Part shown: in pieces, positions 46,601 through 54,212 of the stretch
How positions within the stretch are numbered: position 1 is the first letter of the stretch
Layout: each line of letters begins with the position of its first letter
Assembly: GCA_013368375.1 (NCBI GenBank)
Contig: JAACJP010000075.1
Span: forward strand, 1 to 54,212
Reading direction: 5' to 3'
Length of the DNA stretch: 54,212 nucleotides
From: Tricholomella constricta
Lineage: Eukaryota; Basidiomycota; Agaricomycetes; Agaricales; Lyophyllaceae
Program-made: the position numbers and the translations under genes
The notes under the pieces: generated by a model
The model's database searches: none
The model's input: only the letters and a program-made list of their open reading frames with translations
What the model was told of the DNA's origin: nothing

Positions 46601-46751
46601 ACGCTACGTACTCCGAATTCACCATGCTACCACACAGCTGTTGGATTCGTGGCAGGTAGAAGGTGATAGAGTCATCGACGACCGGGGGCTCTTCATATCC
46701 CGCGTTGCTAGCGAGACGAGGCGTTCCAAACGATCGGGAATCGTAAGCCAT
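43668..46751 (-). CDS. Large uninterrupted ORF, 1027 aa, unknown function
   Basis: One open frame with no intron runs from the ATG at 46751 (MAYDSRSFG) to TGA at 43668; the frame stays open for 26 more codons upstream but has no ATG there. The N-terminal third looks globular, with Trp-rich blocks (YVAWSPNSRQSPFLPG, QVWRGFILLPQAGYRWRKD) and WLLSQGVPCFIVHRLDPDDR (about residues 270-290). The middle is Pro/Glu/Ser-rich, then comes TLWVALATPEGAAALRGSYP, an Arg/Ser-rich segment (RGRSPLQRSSPRSRHSYSPH) and a basic C-terminus (RLGRRERLNKYKGRGKR). The R/S-rich tail suggests RNA or nuclear association; no enzyme motif is seen. GVPCFIVH-type proteins are, to my recollection, numerous in Agaricomycete genomes without assigned function. 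It lies directly downstream of the chromodomain of a chromovirus on the same strand and inside the presumed LTR bracket, so it may be an element-encoded or captured ORF. Unlike its neighbours it is unbroken. Confidence 0.8.
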   Translation of the reverse strand: MAYDSRSFGTPRLASNAGYEEPPVVDDSITFYLPRIQQLCGSMVNSEYVAWSPNSRQSPFLPGVVPQGWTPIIPRDRTQRRLDGHLGRFDFTVSPQMVSGQVWRGFILLPQAGYRWRKDLPEYDLLTKQWESTGPHVGHVSTEYVTRLRRRLDELEKAMAKFAGLELSYTNYWASRPQLPLRSEIDHLARLSTWEDVVDMGVEIQRNMKDRAAWVAFATRLTSVGWRSVIDDVRKRKEGALPANDNFIGAWINGNREQDSLWLLSQGVPCFIVHRLDPDDRWTARVAHDRRRSWTEGSGVQFLDSEKNPYDFVAIRNGSVRSCFRTPPYPSPEPRASAIHRELSAASKQGWTGESTGVWPFRPQTPRPESPRVDYTAQGDVDMDEPAVPPNPTLDAPPPETVNLYAGRVAWVKPPAVKSAQGKAGKWRKFEGVSETKFVEIGKRNDLETEYCYYDREFRRELRTDYKLSPPAGLTTDTRVFGMPAPTGSYWTVDCQAQVKASRWVYLQLDPKRGDAGREPEPPEESALPKLPFTADQGSTAGTSIPLEVEEERGPLVAIDGLLASAEGSESSLAPSGAKPELLDAAKEAVPPLLAAEIDQFVLSIAARQRDSDEGSLISLGSESSRAPSPMLVDEPHPMNPPTTMRVAEAEAPNPLPPMDPPFLRSSPFPLTTPLDLVEDAVRAAAREMPEVQITSLVGTSTSALRTLWVALATPEGAAALRGSYPLASTPVRARVELLRATEEDFTQASVAAPPTMATGANRELASSSGPPPTCAEASIPGDLTRDPPPPKRDHREQEQRKRGRSPLQRSSPRSRHSYSPHRRMGERAPVKAMSPAGRAGSSRDSRRQAPPIQRRAPSPRPIPSSSKGKQRQMSPSPARSPSPRYVDAITARPLPTLDPAQLAQLTSQAVLDVLTRMGYAAANAPPAALPAPLPPAPAAPIAGPSTRPSLSERLTETSRRIPLESRLSNPVPLQDRFTLPGPSTATDLEDGEVPQMGQHPTERDWRKSHRLGRRERLNKYKGRGKR

Positions 46752-47007
46752 TGCGGATAGACGTTTTTTGATTGAGGGAAGTATTAATTCGAAGCTGGTG
46801 ATTATAGTGTAGAGTCGCCGGATCGTCACTCAGGGCGTTAAAAACACCGGTTATGATTCGTTGTCGACAAGATTAGGTAGGTTATTAGACAGAGGTTCGG
46901 GGTCAGGAGAACGTTGTCGAGGGTAGAGTGTTGATAGTTGAAAAGTAAGGTTTGATGGCGCGTTGCGAAGTTACCGGGACTTGGCGGTTTTTAGGTAAGC
47001 TTGTGCA
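46752..47007. other. Short spacer between the 1027-aa ORF and the chromodomain
   Basis: Upstream of the 1027-aa ORF start on the minus strand. It contains no recognised promoter; the chromodomain frame stops at 47008, about 256 bp before the ATG. Confidence 0.5.
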
Positions 47008-47292
47008 TCACGTGACACTCGCGGGGCTGCGCAGGCCGGATTCCGATGCCCAGCTGTCGTCGGCTGGATCGAATCCTTTCCAACGAATCAAGTACGCTCG
47101 TCGGTTGCCGTCCTTGCGACTGGTCAACCGATGCCTTAGAATTGCTTCTACTTCGTATTCCTCAGAGGCCATGAAGTTACGCGTAGGAGGTAGCGTCGTT
47201 CGTTCGCCGGATCGAGGATCGCAGGGAACACTGGGTGCATGGTACGTGTCAGGGAGTCGGAGTCGGTAGACCATGGAATTGACTTTCTCCAT
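47008..47292 (-). pseudogene. Retroelement integrase C-terminus with chromodomain
   Basis: MEKVNSMVYRLRLPDTYHAP is the conserved C-terminal integrase segment (usually G-P-F-x-x-x-x-K-V-x-x-x-A-Y-R-L-x-L-P). It is followed by YEVEAILRHR and RRAYLIRWKGFDPADDSWAS, a canonical chromodomain with the aromatic cage positions Y, W and W/F visible. In chromoviruses this domain directs insertion to chromatin carrying methylated histone H3K9. The frame ends at 47008. The reading joins the integrase core only across frame changes. Confidence 0.85.
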
Positions 47293-47429
47293 GGCTCGGA
47301 AAGGTCCTATGTTGCGTTGAATTAACTTCCGTCCCGTTCCCTCGACATCGACGAGCTCCAGGGAATGCGGGTTTGGCGCAGTCGTCCTCCTTGAGTTCTA
47401 TCAAGGGGCGTCGTCCCTTGTTGTAAGCT

Positions 47430-48090
47430 TTAGCTTGTCTTCCTGGGCGAGCACGACCGCTTCGCGGGTCTCGCGACAGGGTCTACTGAAGGGACTACGA
47501 CACCAGCAGTAGCCTGTGGTTTGTAGCCCATTAGCAGAAAATTTGGCATGTGCGTCGTTGAGGAATGTACGGCTGAATTGTAGGCATGCGCGAGGGCCGA
47601 TAGCCATTGCGCCCAAGGGGTTCGGTCCGTCGCCACGTCCGCTCGTAGCGTTTGTTCTATCGCAGCGTTAAGTATTTCCGTTTGTCCATCGGTTTGAGGG
47701 CGATGAGCTGAGGATAAGGCCATCACACTCCCGTAGCTTTCCACTACGGACCTCCAAAACGCGGTAGACCAACGTCGATCGCGATCGGCGATGATGCGCT
47801 CCGGTAATCCGTACACGTTCGCGACTCTTTCTACAAATATTCGCGCGAATCCTTCCTGAGACAGAGTTTCGTGCGTTGATAGGAATAGTCTAATTCGTGA
47901 GCTTATCTACGACGACGACGACCGCCGTGCACCTTAACTCTCCCGACGGTGGTAACCCGGTAACTAAATCGAGACACCGTCGCAAAGGGTCGGGCGGGGA
48001 CATGGGCTGGCTCAAGACCTCCCATTTTCTTTGATCTTTTTGGGAAGGCTCCAAGAGTCTGAGTCGTCTGGTCCGCTTTTGTTGCACGTT
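47430..48090 (-). pseudogene. Retroelement integrase core (DDE), broken
   Basis: Minus-strand segments: DLVTGLPPSG and TAVVVVVDKLTN (about 47885-47985, first catalytic Asp), a stop, then FVERVANVYGLPERIIADRD (second Asp, about 47785-47850), SAHRPQTDGQTEILN (catalytic Glu, about 47675-47715) and WLSALAHAYNSAVHSSTTHM. These are the D, D35E signatures of Ty3/Gypsy integrase. TAG/TAA stops and a frame change lie between the first Asp block and the rest, so it cannot encode a full integrase. Confidence 0.85.
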
Positions 48091-48399
48091 TTCTTATTGC
48101 TTGTCCTTCTCTCCTCGCCGGTTAGCTTTCGCTTCACCATGGCGAGGATTGGATTCTTGCAGGTTAGCTTTCGCTTCACCGTTACGAGAATCACTTTCGC
48201 GACACTACTACGGGTTAGGACCGGGAAGGCTTGCTTGTCTAGGATAACTTCCCACCACCACACTATGAAGGCCGCCGCCTTGGCCAGAGCGTAAGTGCCT
48301 TTGCCTTCGGCAATTTGCGCAGCAGTTTGGGCGATGTCGTCTGGGGTGATAGGTAGCACGTCATCGCGAGCAGGAGAATTATGCGGCAGAGTCCTGGGC

Positions 48400-48690
48400 A
48401 GCCTAGAGAGGGTCCACGTTAGAGTGTATTCTTCCTGGCTGTGGACAACCTTGAGGCCTGGATAGGCGGCGTACACAGCCACCAACGCCGCTGGTCTCCT
48501 GCTCGCATTCTCGTATACGCGTGCCCATTGCAGGGCAGCGTGGTCCGTGACGAGGATGACCGTTTCTCCTTCTACGAAGGGTTTGACTTTAACTAGAGCC
48601 TCCTTAGCTCCGAGTGCTTCGCATTCCGTCGCGCTGTAATCGTTCCGCTGCAGACAGAGTTCTAATCCAATAGCAGATAACTCGTTCGAC
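48400..48690 (-). pseudogene. Retroelement RNase H fragment
   Basis: NDYSATECEALGAKEALVKV, then KPFVEGETVILVTDHAALQW and ARVYENASRRPAALVAVYAA and GLKVVH, match the RNase H domain that follows reverse transcriptase in Ty3/Gypsy elements (E of ATE-x-E-A-L and D of VTDHAAL visible). The expected IHSNVDPLSRLP continuation is altered but LSRLPR is readable at about 48390. Confidence 0.8.
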
Positions 48691-49420
48691 GCGGACTACT
48701 GTTGCATCTAGAGATTCCCCCCACTCAATGGGAGTCAATCCTTCGTCAACGTCTTTCGTGAGAGTTGGAACGAGCGAAGGCACGGGCACTCTCTCATCCC
48801 AAGCTTGGGATAAACGGTCATACATCGGTGTACCTTTTCAGGTCCGCACTCATTTTCTCAAACTCGAAGGCACGGCCGCGCACCCAGTTGTCGTCGACGA
48901 ATTGATATCGAAGGGCGAGGAACATGACTGTCCAGTCTCGAGATAGATCGGCGCCCACCAATCGAGTCCAGTCCAGTTCGAAGGAGCTAGCTTGGCTAAC
49001 CCTACACGCATTTTAACACTTAGGTCCGACAACTTAGTCATAGCGCTGATGTAGGTTTCCCCCATACCATCCCAGGAAGGTATGATGGAAGAGTTTAACT
49101 TGTGATTGAGCTACCGTTCATCGATATTTGGTACGGGGTCTCCCGGGGGAAAATTGACGTTTCCTCCACCTCCGGGTAGTCCTTCAGGATTTCCGCCCCC
49201 TCCAAGATTTCAACCGCCTGCAAGGTTTCCGCCACCTCCAGGATTTCCGCCCCCCATCGGGGGACCACCTTTATAGCGCTTCCTCCCGGATTTCCTCCTC
49301 CACCAGGAGTTCCTCAAGGATTTCCGCCGTTCACAGGATTTCCGCCCCCCGTCGGGGGGCCACCTCTGTTGGCATTTCCTCCGCTGCCTGGTTTCTCCAT
49401 TAGGCTAGGTAGGTTGCCGG
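48690..49420 (-). pseudogene. Retroelement gag fragment
   Basis: A Gly/Pro-rich region (49150-49400) is followed by PGDPVPNIDER, a TAG stop, then HKLNSSIIPSWDGMGETYIS and LAPSNWTGLDWW. A frameshift follows, and the reading continues as LSRDWTVMFLALRYQFVDDN and WVRGRAFEFEKMSADLK. The order Gly-rich linker, W-D-G, W-W, D-W-x-x-x-x-x-A-L resembles gag proteins of Agaricomycete Ty3/Gypsy elements. It is inactivated by a stop and at least one frameshift. Confidence 0.7.
49150..49400. repeat. GGATTTCCGCC-type minisatellite in gag
   Basis: Irregular repeats of GGATTTCCGCCNCCTCCA (plus strand), about 18-24 bp each, encode the Gly-rich gag linker (GGGNP-type repeats) on the minus strand. Confidence 0.75.
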
Positions 49421-49879
49421 TGAGCTTATGCGGAGCGTTCTAATGCACGCGGCTAGTCCACTCGTCGGGTGGGGGTATGAATTTAAACAGTCGATAACTT
49501 AACTTAAGGGAGGCGTCATGAATGGCGCGACCGCTGCAGTCGTAACGGAACCCACTCTTTCGAACGAAGGAAGAGTCTCTACTCCGGTTAACGTGGTTAT
49601 AGCGTGCTTCCTAGCTATGTTCGAGATGGTTTCGGGCAATTCGAAGCACAGATTCCGTCCAGCGAGTGCGGTCGATAGACGAATAGGTTTCAGTAGGTCC
49701 GTTGGAGATGGCCAAGCTTGTCCCTTGACTGAACGACAGGGATTGGGTCGCATTAGCTAAATATCTCAGGGAAGGAACGGTCGATACAGAACGGCCGTCT
49801 TCTGACCTTCTCCTCGCAGCGCTACCAGGAATGGTTAGTTCCTTGTTGAACCCGCCGGGGAAATGGGGAGGGGAGTCGC
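49421..49879. other. Retroelement internal leader or flank, unrecognised
   Basis: Lies between the gag fragment and the end region. No domain was recognised in either strand; it would be upstream (5') of gag in the minus-strand element. Confidence 0.4.
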
Positions 49880-50916
49880 GGTTTTCCGCATTACTGCCAC
49901 CGCTGAAACTAGTCTTCAAGTCCCGTAATGGCCCTTTTCCGGAAGGCAGTGAGGGTCTAGCGTGATAGACTCTCCTGATCCAGTACATCTTCCACAGTAG
50001 GGGACCGGTCGCGCGGTTCCCGTATGATCACCTCGCTTTCCTCGGCTTCATCACCGGTAGAAGAGGCAGGATTTGGGGGAGGCACTTCAGCTAATCAAGG
50101 AGAGATTCATTTTGTTCCGACTGGAGCGACGATTCCTCGTGGTCGTCCTTTGCAGATAGCTTCACTTGAACACTGATTTCAGGCGTCGAGAGCTTAGGGG
50201 CTCAAAGTTCCGGGGCGCTTCAGTTTTCGATTTTGATTTTTTTCTTGTCGACTAAGGTTGAGACGCAAGGGCGATTAGGGGAGAGCTGAGCAAACTGAAT
50301 TTGTATTTTCTTCGAGGGGAATCGCCGTCGGCCGACGATTCGACCGGGGCGTTTGTACTGAGAAGCAGAACGCCTTACATGGGTTTACAAGGCAGGACTT
50401 CGACTCTCTTGAATGAAGTCCGCGGTGCCCCCACCATTGTGATGCCGTTTTGTGGAACTTCTCGAGAGGAGAAGTCCTGCAGGTGCATGGGTCACTGCAC
50501 TCCAGAGGAGGCGTTATCCATGGCAAGAGAGGAGAAGTCCTGAAGCTGCATGGGTCACTGCACTCCAGGGGAGGCGTTATCCATGGCTAGAGAGGAGAAG
50601 TCCTGAAGCTGCATGGGTCACTGCACTCCAGAGGAGGCGTTATCCATGGCAAGAGAGGAGAAGTCCTGAAGCTGCATGGGTCACTGCACTCCAGGGGAGG
50701 CGTTATCCATGGCTAGAGAGGAGAAGTCCTGAAGCTGCATGGGTCACTGCACTCCAGAGGAGGCGTTATCCATGACTAAAGACAATCGGACCACAGCTCT
50801 CCGTGGAGGCGTTATCCGATGGTCAAGATGGTAGAGAGAGAAAGGGAGGAAACGGGTCACAGCTCTCTAGTGAGGCGTTGCCCGGTTATTCCCGCGATGT
50901 CACGTGACTCCCCACG
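49880..50916 (-). mobile_element. 5' end region (LTR-like plus leader) of the chromovirus
   Basis: Homologous in order to 35690-36775: CACCGCTGAA.. and AATGGCCCTT (49893-49935), GTCCGCGGTGCCCCCACCAT (50418), GAAGTCCTG units, and the terminal box 50821-50916 shared also with 43143-43233. It is on the side expected for the 5' LTR of the minus-strand element. Exact LTR borders, primer-binding site and polypurine tract were not identified. Confidence 0.6.
50455..50775. repeat. 63-bp minisatellite in the LTR-like region, about 5 copies
   Basis: The unit GAGAAGTCCTGAAGCTGCAT to GGCGTTATCCATGGCTAGAG repeats every 63 bp, alternating between CCAGAGGAGGC and CCAGGGGAGGC variants, which suggests amplification of a 126-bp dimer. 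The related end fragment at 36.5 kb has only about 2-3 copies. The repeat keeps a plus-strand frame open (RSPEAAWVTALQ) but this is not a likely gene. Confidence 0.85.
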
Positions 50917-51124
50917 AGGGGAGGTTTTCACTCGCCTCCCGACCGTCCGACTCTGTGAACCTAGTTCTTGACCGATTTTCTTTAATAAAGGTGTGTGCGC
51001 AAAACCCCTGCCTTCACTGCGCACACAAAGAATACAAATTGGACAGTGCCAATATATTGGTGGTTGTACAATCAGACCAGAAATATAAAAATCTAATGCG
51101 GGCCTGCCTGCTTCGCGTCCATAT

Positions 51125-53677
51125 TCACATCCTTGTCTGCATCTGCCTGGTATCATGATACTCCTCCCACATTTGTTGAAGCAAAAGCTCAGAATCAGGA
51201 GAACGTAGCCTCGCGTTCATATTCAAATCCTCGCCTGCATCGCGCTGCCTGTTATCATGATACTCCTCCCACATTTGTTGAAGCAAAACCTCGGAAGAAG
51301 GAGGATCAGGAGAACGTAGCCTTGCGTTCCTCTTCGAATCCTCTTCTGAATCCTCTTCTGCATCATGCCTCCTGCGCCTGATATCGTACTCCTCCAACAT
51401 TCTTTTAGCCAAAGTGTCATCAGAAGGGAGATCAATAGTTGGGTCCTGGAACACGATGCCATCCGTGATCGGGCGATGCTTCGGTAGGCCATACAGCCCC
51501 GTCCGGACGGCTTTCCGCATATTTCTGTGCAAGTGATCGAGAGTGAACTGCGAAACACCATTTACTGAATCGTGCTCATTCTGGATAATTTCCAGGTAAA
51601 TGGAGGAAGACAACACACAGCTGAGCACGATGGACTCTCGAGCCTCCACAGCTGACAAAGGTAAAGTGTCAGAGGTGAGATGAAAAAAAGACCACCGAGG
51701 ATCGCACTCACCATGACCATGCCTTCGCTCCCACATGGCGATATCCTTCCAGGTGTCGACCTGACCTTGTAAATCTCCCCCAACCGCCTCCGAATCCTTC
51801 TGGCGCGATTGAGCCACGGCCAACTGCTGCTCCAGATCCCTGCAGCGTGAAGCCCACTGCTCACGTTGGTCGTCTTGGCGCGATTGAGCCACGGCCAGCT
51901 GCTCCTCCAGATACCTGCAGCGTGTTTCAGCCACGGCCGATTTTTCCTCCAGAGCCTTGCAGCGTGTTTCAGCCACGGCCGATTTCTCCTCCAGAGCCTT
52001 GCAGCGTGTCTCAGCCACGGCCGATTTCTCCCCCAGAGCCTTGCAGCGTGTTTCAGCCACGGCCGATTTCTCCTCCAGAGCCTTGCAGCGTGTCTCAGCC
52101 ACGGCCGATTTCTCCTCCAAGACAGCATATGCGTCGTTCTGGCGCACTATGCGAGCTGCAAGGTCGTTGTACAATTGAACAAGGCGGTCCTTCGATGCGT
52201 CAGAGATGTTCACCACAGGAGGAGCAGCCCAGATGGGCGACATCGGCAGATTGGACTTCCCAGGCACAGGAGAAGACTCTGCGGTGGGTGAAGATGTCAT
52301 TTGTATGGCCGGGGAGAAAGGAGTATCAACCCCAGGAACCAGAGAAGTAGACTCCAATGCCGCAGAAATAGATGGATGGGATGCAGAAACGTGGCGTAGT
52401 GGGGCAGCGCCAGAAAGCGAGAGAAGAGCGACGACGGGTGACGGAGGAGGCCCAGGAGAAGATCGCAGAGGAGGACGAGATGGCCGAGACGGCCGAGGAG
52501 ACCATCGCTGGGAATGACGAGATGGCCCAGGCGATAGGGGAGGAGATGGCCGGAGAGGACGGGGAGTGTGGGCGACAGGCTGAAGGGGTCGCATGTCCGG
52601 AATGGCGGAGGTTGGTCGAATGGCGGGCCGGCGGGCAGGAATTCGGATTGTAAAGATCTGTGTAAATATCAATATCAGCGTTGAAAACATATACCTTGAG
52701 CGTCGTACTTTTCCGACGCCTTTGCCGCTACGCTGCTTGGGCTTCACTACTCGCTCATTTCCTTCCTTGTCGTTTTCCTCTGTTTCCTCCTTTTCCTCCT
52801 CTTCGTCGTCATCCTCTGTTTCGTCTTTCTCCTGTTTATCGCCGTCCTCCTGCTCTTCGTCGCCTTCATCCTCTTCGTCGTCGTCGTCGATTTCATCCTC
52901 TTCGTCGTCGTCGTCGTCGTCGTCCCAATCGTCCTCGACGACGTGCAAGGCGCCGCGGTTGAAGAAAGGACTCCTAATACGCGAACGGAGCTGTGCCCAA
53001 GGCAAAGCTCGCCTGGACTCATGCCCCAAGCCCCAATTCTCCGCAATTCGCGCATGTGTCCAGGACGACGGGATCCCAAAAACTTGCTCGAGGCGATATG
53101 CGGCGTATTCATAGGATAAGGTGCAGTGCACGCGGCGATTCCGACACCGCATACACGGAAGGAAGGACGACCGGTTGGTCTTGGCAAAAGTGCACGGGTC
53201 TCCTCGCTGAGCGCAAGAGACACACTGGAGGAATCACCATGAGCACAACGAAGATGATGATCCTGTTAATACGTGACGTACTGGTGCCCTTCCAATGCAC
53301 CATTTATAAGAGACTTTGTCCTTTTGTGCTTTCCATAACGCCTCGCCGAAATCGACCTCCGAAATTTTTGAAATCCAACTCAACTGGGCTCGAGCAGGAG
53401 CCGACGCGGGGTCAGCGAGAGGCTCCAGGTAACGCGGAGGTGTCAAAGAACGGGGGCGTCGAACTACCGGAAGCGCGCTCGTTATCGGCAGGGTAGTCTC
53501 ATCGCTTACACCTGGCGACGCGACGCAGAGGAAGATGATGGAATCTTGGCGGCATGGTACGCGCCTGTTCCATGAAACGTCGATGATCTTCTTGATCAGC
53601 CTCATATGCCAGCAAGCCACTCGCGAGCAAATTCTGAGTCGGCAGGATAGCCAGGGGGCAAAGGAGGAGGTGGCATG
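51125..53677 (-). CDS. Zn(2)Cys(6)-like, acidic, coiled-coil protein
   Basis: From the right, an upstream exon reads WKAQKDKVSYKWCIGRAP and is spliced (intron 53225-53281, GTACGTCACG..CTCCAG) to CVSCAQRGDPC. After 12 residues comes CMRCRNRRVHC, so two C-x2-C-x6-C groups match the spacing of GAL4-type zinc clusters, though the usual basic run in the first loop is missing. A long Asp/Glu tract (about 52765-52935), a Pro/Ser/Arg-rich region and a coiled coil of five 14-residue repeats (KALEEKSAVAETRC) follow. A 60-bp intron (51652-51711, GTGAGT..GTCAG) can be removed in frame. The C-terminus has two LLQQMWEEYHD repeats, and the stop is at 51125. The 5' end is uncertain: an ATG at 53677 starts MPPPPLPPGYPADSEFAREW but its frame closes soon, suggesting a frameshift or a missed exon. 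It may be a DNA-binding or scaffold protein; function unknown. Confidence 0.65.
51918..52120. repeat. 42-bp coding tandem repeat
   Basis: AGCGTGTTTCAGCCACGGCC then GATTTCTCCTCCAGAGCCTTGC repeats five times at 42-bp steps with few changes. It encodes a 14-residue coiled-coil unit; being a multiple of both 3 and 7 codons, changes in copy number keep frame and heptad register. Confidence 0.9.
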
Positions 53678-53747
53678 AACCCAATTTTTTGGATGTCTAT
53701 TTTTTGGACTGCGCTGTGGACCTTGCTGGATCAACGCGAGCAAACAT

Positions 53748-53761
53748 GTTTAGGGTTAGGG
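53748..53761 (+). repeat. Interstitial telomere-like motif
   Basis: GTTTAGGGTTAGGG, in the same orientation as the patch at 40895. It lies between the zinc-cluster gene 5' end and the partial gene at the window edge. Confidence 0.7.
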
Positions 53762-53862
53762 TATCTGCCTCAACATCTTAGCTAGACATCCGAAGAGAAT
53801 GCCTCGGTAGACCTGAGACTAATTAAATATACAAAGGGCTCCAGGAAGCGTTCCGCCATTAA

Positions 53863-54202
53863 TTACATTGGTGAGCTAGATAGGTACATGTCGACAAGAA
53901 GGCCTGACCCAGATTTATCGACGATGTGCTTTATAGTCACCTCACTCGATTGCCCAACACGAAGCTGCGTTCCGTCGTATTCCTGCTGCAGAACTAAAAA
54001 GCGCGCGTAATCGATCTCTTCGCCGCGGTCCATCCAGTTGCCTCGCCCCGCGAAAAGAAAATCGTTTGTTGTCCATCCCATGTGGTCCACCACTTGTTCC
54101 CCAAGTAGTTTCGCCAGACGACACAGGGGATTCTTCTGCGCCTGTGCACGCGCCTTTTGGTAAAGCTCTGCTCGCCGGTATTTGGATGTACGCGTCGGGT
54201 CC
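53863..54202 (-). CDS. 3' part of an unidentified gene, cut near the window edge
   Basis: The frame is open from about 54202 and ends with TAA at 53863. It reads KYRRAELYQKARAQAQKNPL, CRLAKLLGEQVVDHMGWTTN, DFLFAGRGNWMDRGEEIDYA and ends LLVDMYLSSSPM. It looks like a well-mixed globular protein sequence, without low complexity. In this frame a TGA lies at the very edge (about 54203), so an intron acceptor probably lies just inside it. Family not recognised. Confidence 0.5.
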
Positions 54203-54212
54203 GGTCACCATA

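Larger units (their letters stand above)
47008..49420 (-). mobile_element. Deletion derivative of a Ty3/Gypsy chromovirus
   Basis: On the minus strand the order is gag (Gly-rich region then gag core), a fragment of RNase H, integrase, then chromodomain, as in chromoviruses. Frameshifts and stops occur throughout. Between the gag fragment (ending near 48690) and the RNase H block there is no room for protease or the reverse transcriptase catalytic core (YxDD region), so an internal deletion removed them. Such an element could not move by itself. LTR-like boxes at 43143 and 50821 flank it. Confidence 0.85.

Noticed and set aside
50452..50775. 107-aa protein with RSPEAAWVTALQ repeats
   Set aside because: It is a translation of a 63-bp minisatellite within an LTR-like region; no homology or termination context.
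52593..53114. Serine-rich 173-aa plus-strand protein
   Set aside because: It is antisense to the Asp/Glu-codon tract of the zinc-cluster gene.

Overview
This window looks like nuclear DNA of a filamentous basidiomycete, most likely an Agaricomycete. The evidence is short (about 45-65 bp) GT-AG introns, telomere-like TTAGGG patches, a chromodomain-bearing Ty3/Gypsy retroelement, an Agaricomycete-style TET/JBP-like dioxygenase, and relics of fungal GT2 glycosyltransferase, hybrid histidine kinase and aspartic protease genes. No operon, rRNA, tRNA or CRISPR array was seen. The setting is repeat-rich accessory chromatin, possibly subtelomeric or heterochromatic; that placement is inference.

Layout. 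Positions 1-12259 are a tandem array with a 1413-bp period (about 8.7 nearly identical units, cut by the window edge). It ends inside a 19-bp palindrome and passes into six palindromes spaced about 85 bp apart (12228-12679). Positions 12.7-23.3 kb are mostly decayed, low-complexity sequence: a GGGCTTCGGG minisatellite, an unresolved series of splice-like signals (14.85-15.97 kb), an aspartic protease relic (16.1-16.4 kb), a receiver-domain relic of a hybrid histidine kinase (19.3-20.0 kb) and two minisatellites. Positions 23314-30724 are a second array, 1063-bp period, about 7 units, built from a diverged shorter version of the same monomer in the same orientation.

Positions 30.7-36.8 kb hold a GT2 glycosyltransferase pseudogene, an apparently intact four-exon gene of unknown function (34111-34841, +) and a retroelement end fragment. 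At 37-41 kb two divergently oriented genes have split viroplasmin/RNase-H1-N-terminal domains: the left one can be assembled completely (341 aa, five exons), the right one is frameshifted. At 41.2-42.8 kb lies an intact four-exon TET/JBP-like 2-oxoglutarate/Fe(II) dioxygenase.

Positions 43.1-50.9 kb hold a minus-strand retroelement landscape: an LTR-like remnant, a 1027-aa intact ORF of unknown function, and a broken chromovirus (chromodomain, integrase, RNase H, gag) from which protease and most of the reverse transcriptase are missing, followed by an end region with a 63-bp minisatellite. The right end carries a Zn(2)Cys(6)-like, acidic, coiled-coil protein gene (51.1-53.7 kb) and the 3' end of an unidentified gene (53.9-54.2 kb).

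The few genes that assemble cleanly (unknown 183-aa gene, viroplasmin gene, dioxygenase, 1027-aa ORF, zinc-cluster gene) lie in the right half, surrounded by decaying copies and mobile DNA. The best candidates for something undescribed are the dispersed palindrome family linked to both arrays, the TET/JBP-like enzyme beside retroelement debris, and the 1027-aa ORF immediately downstream of a chromovirus.
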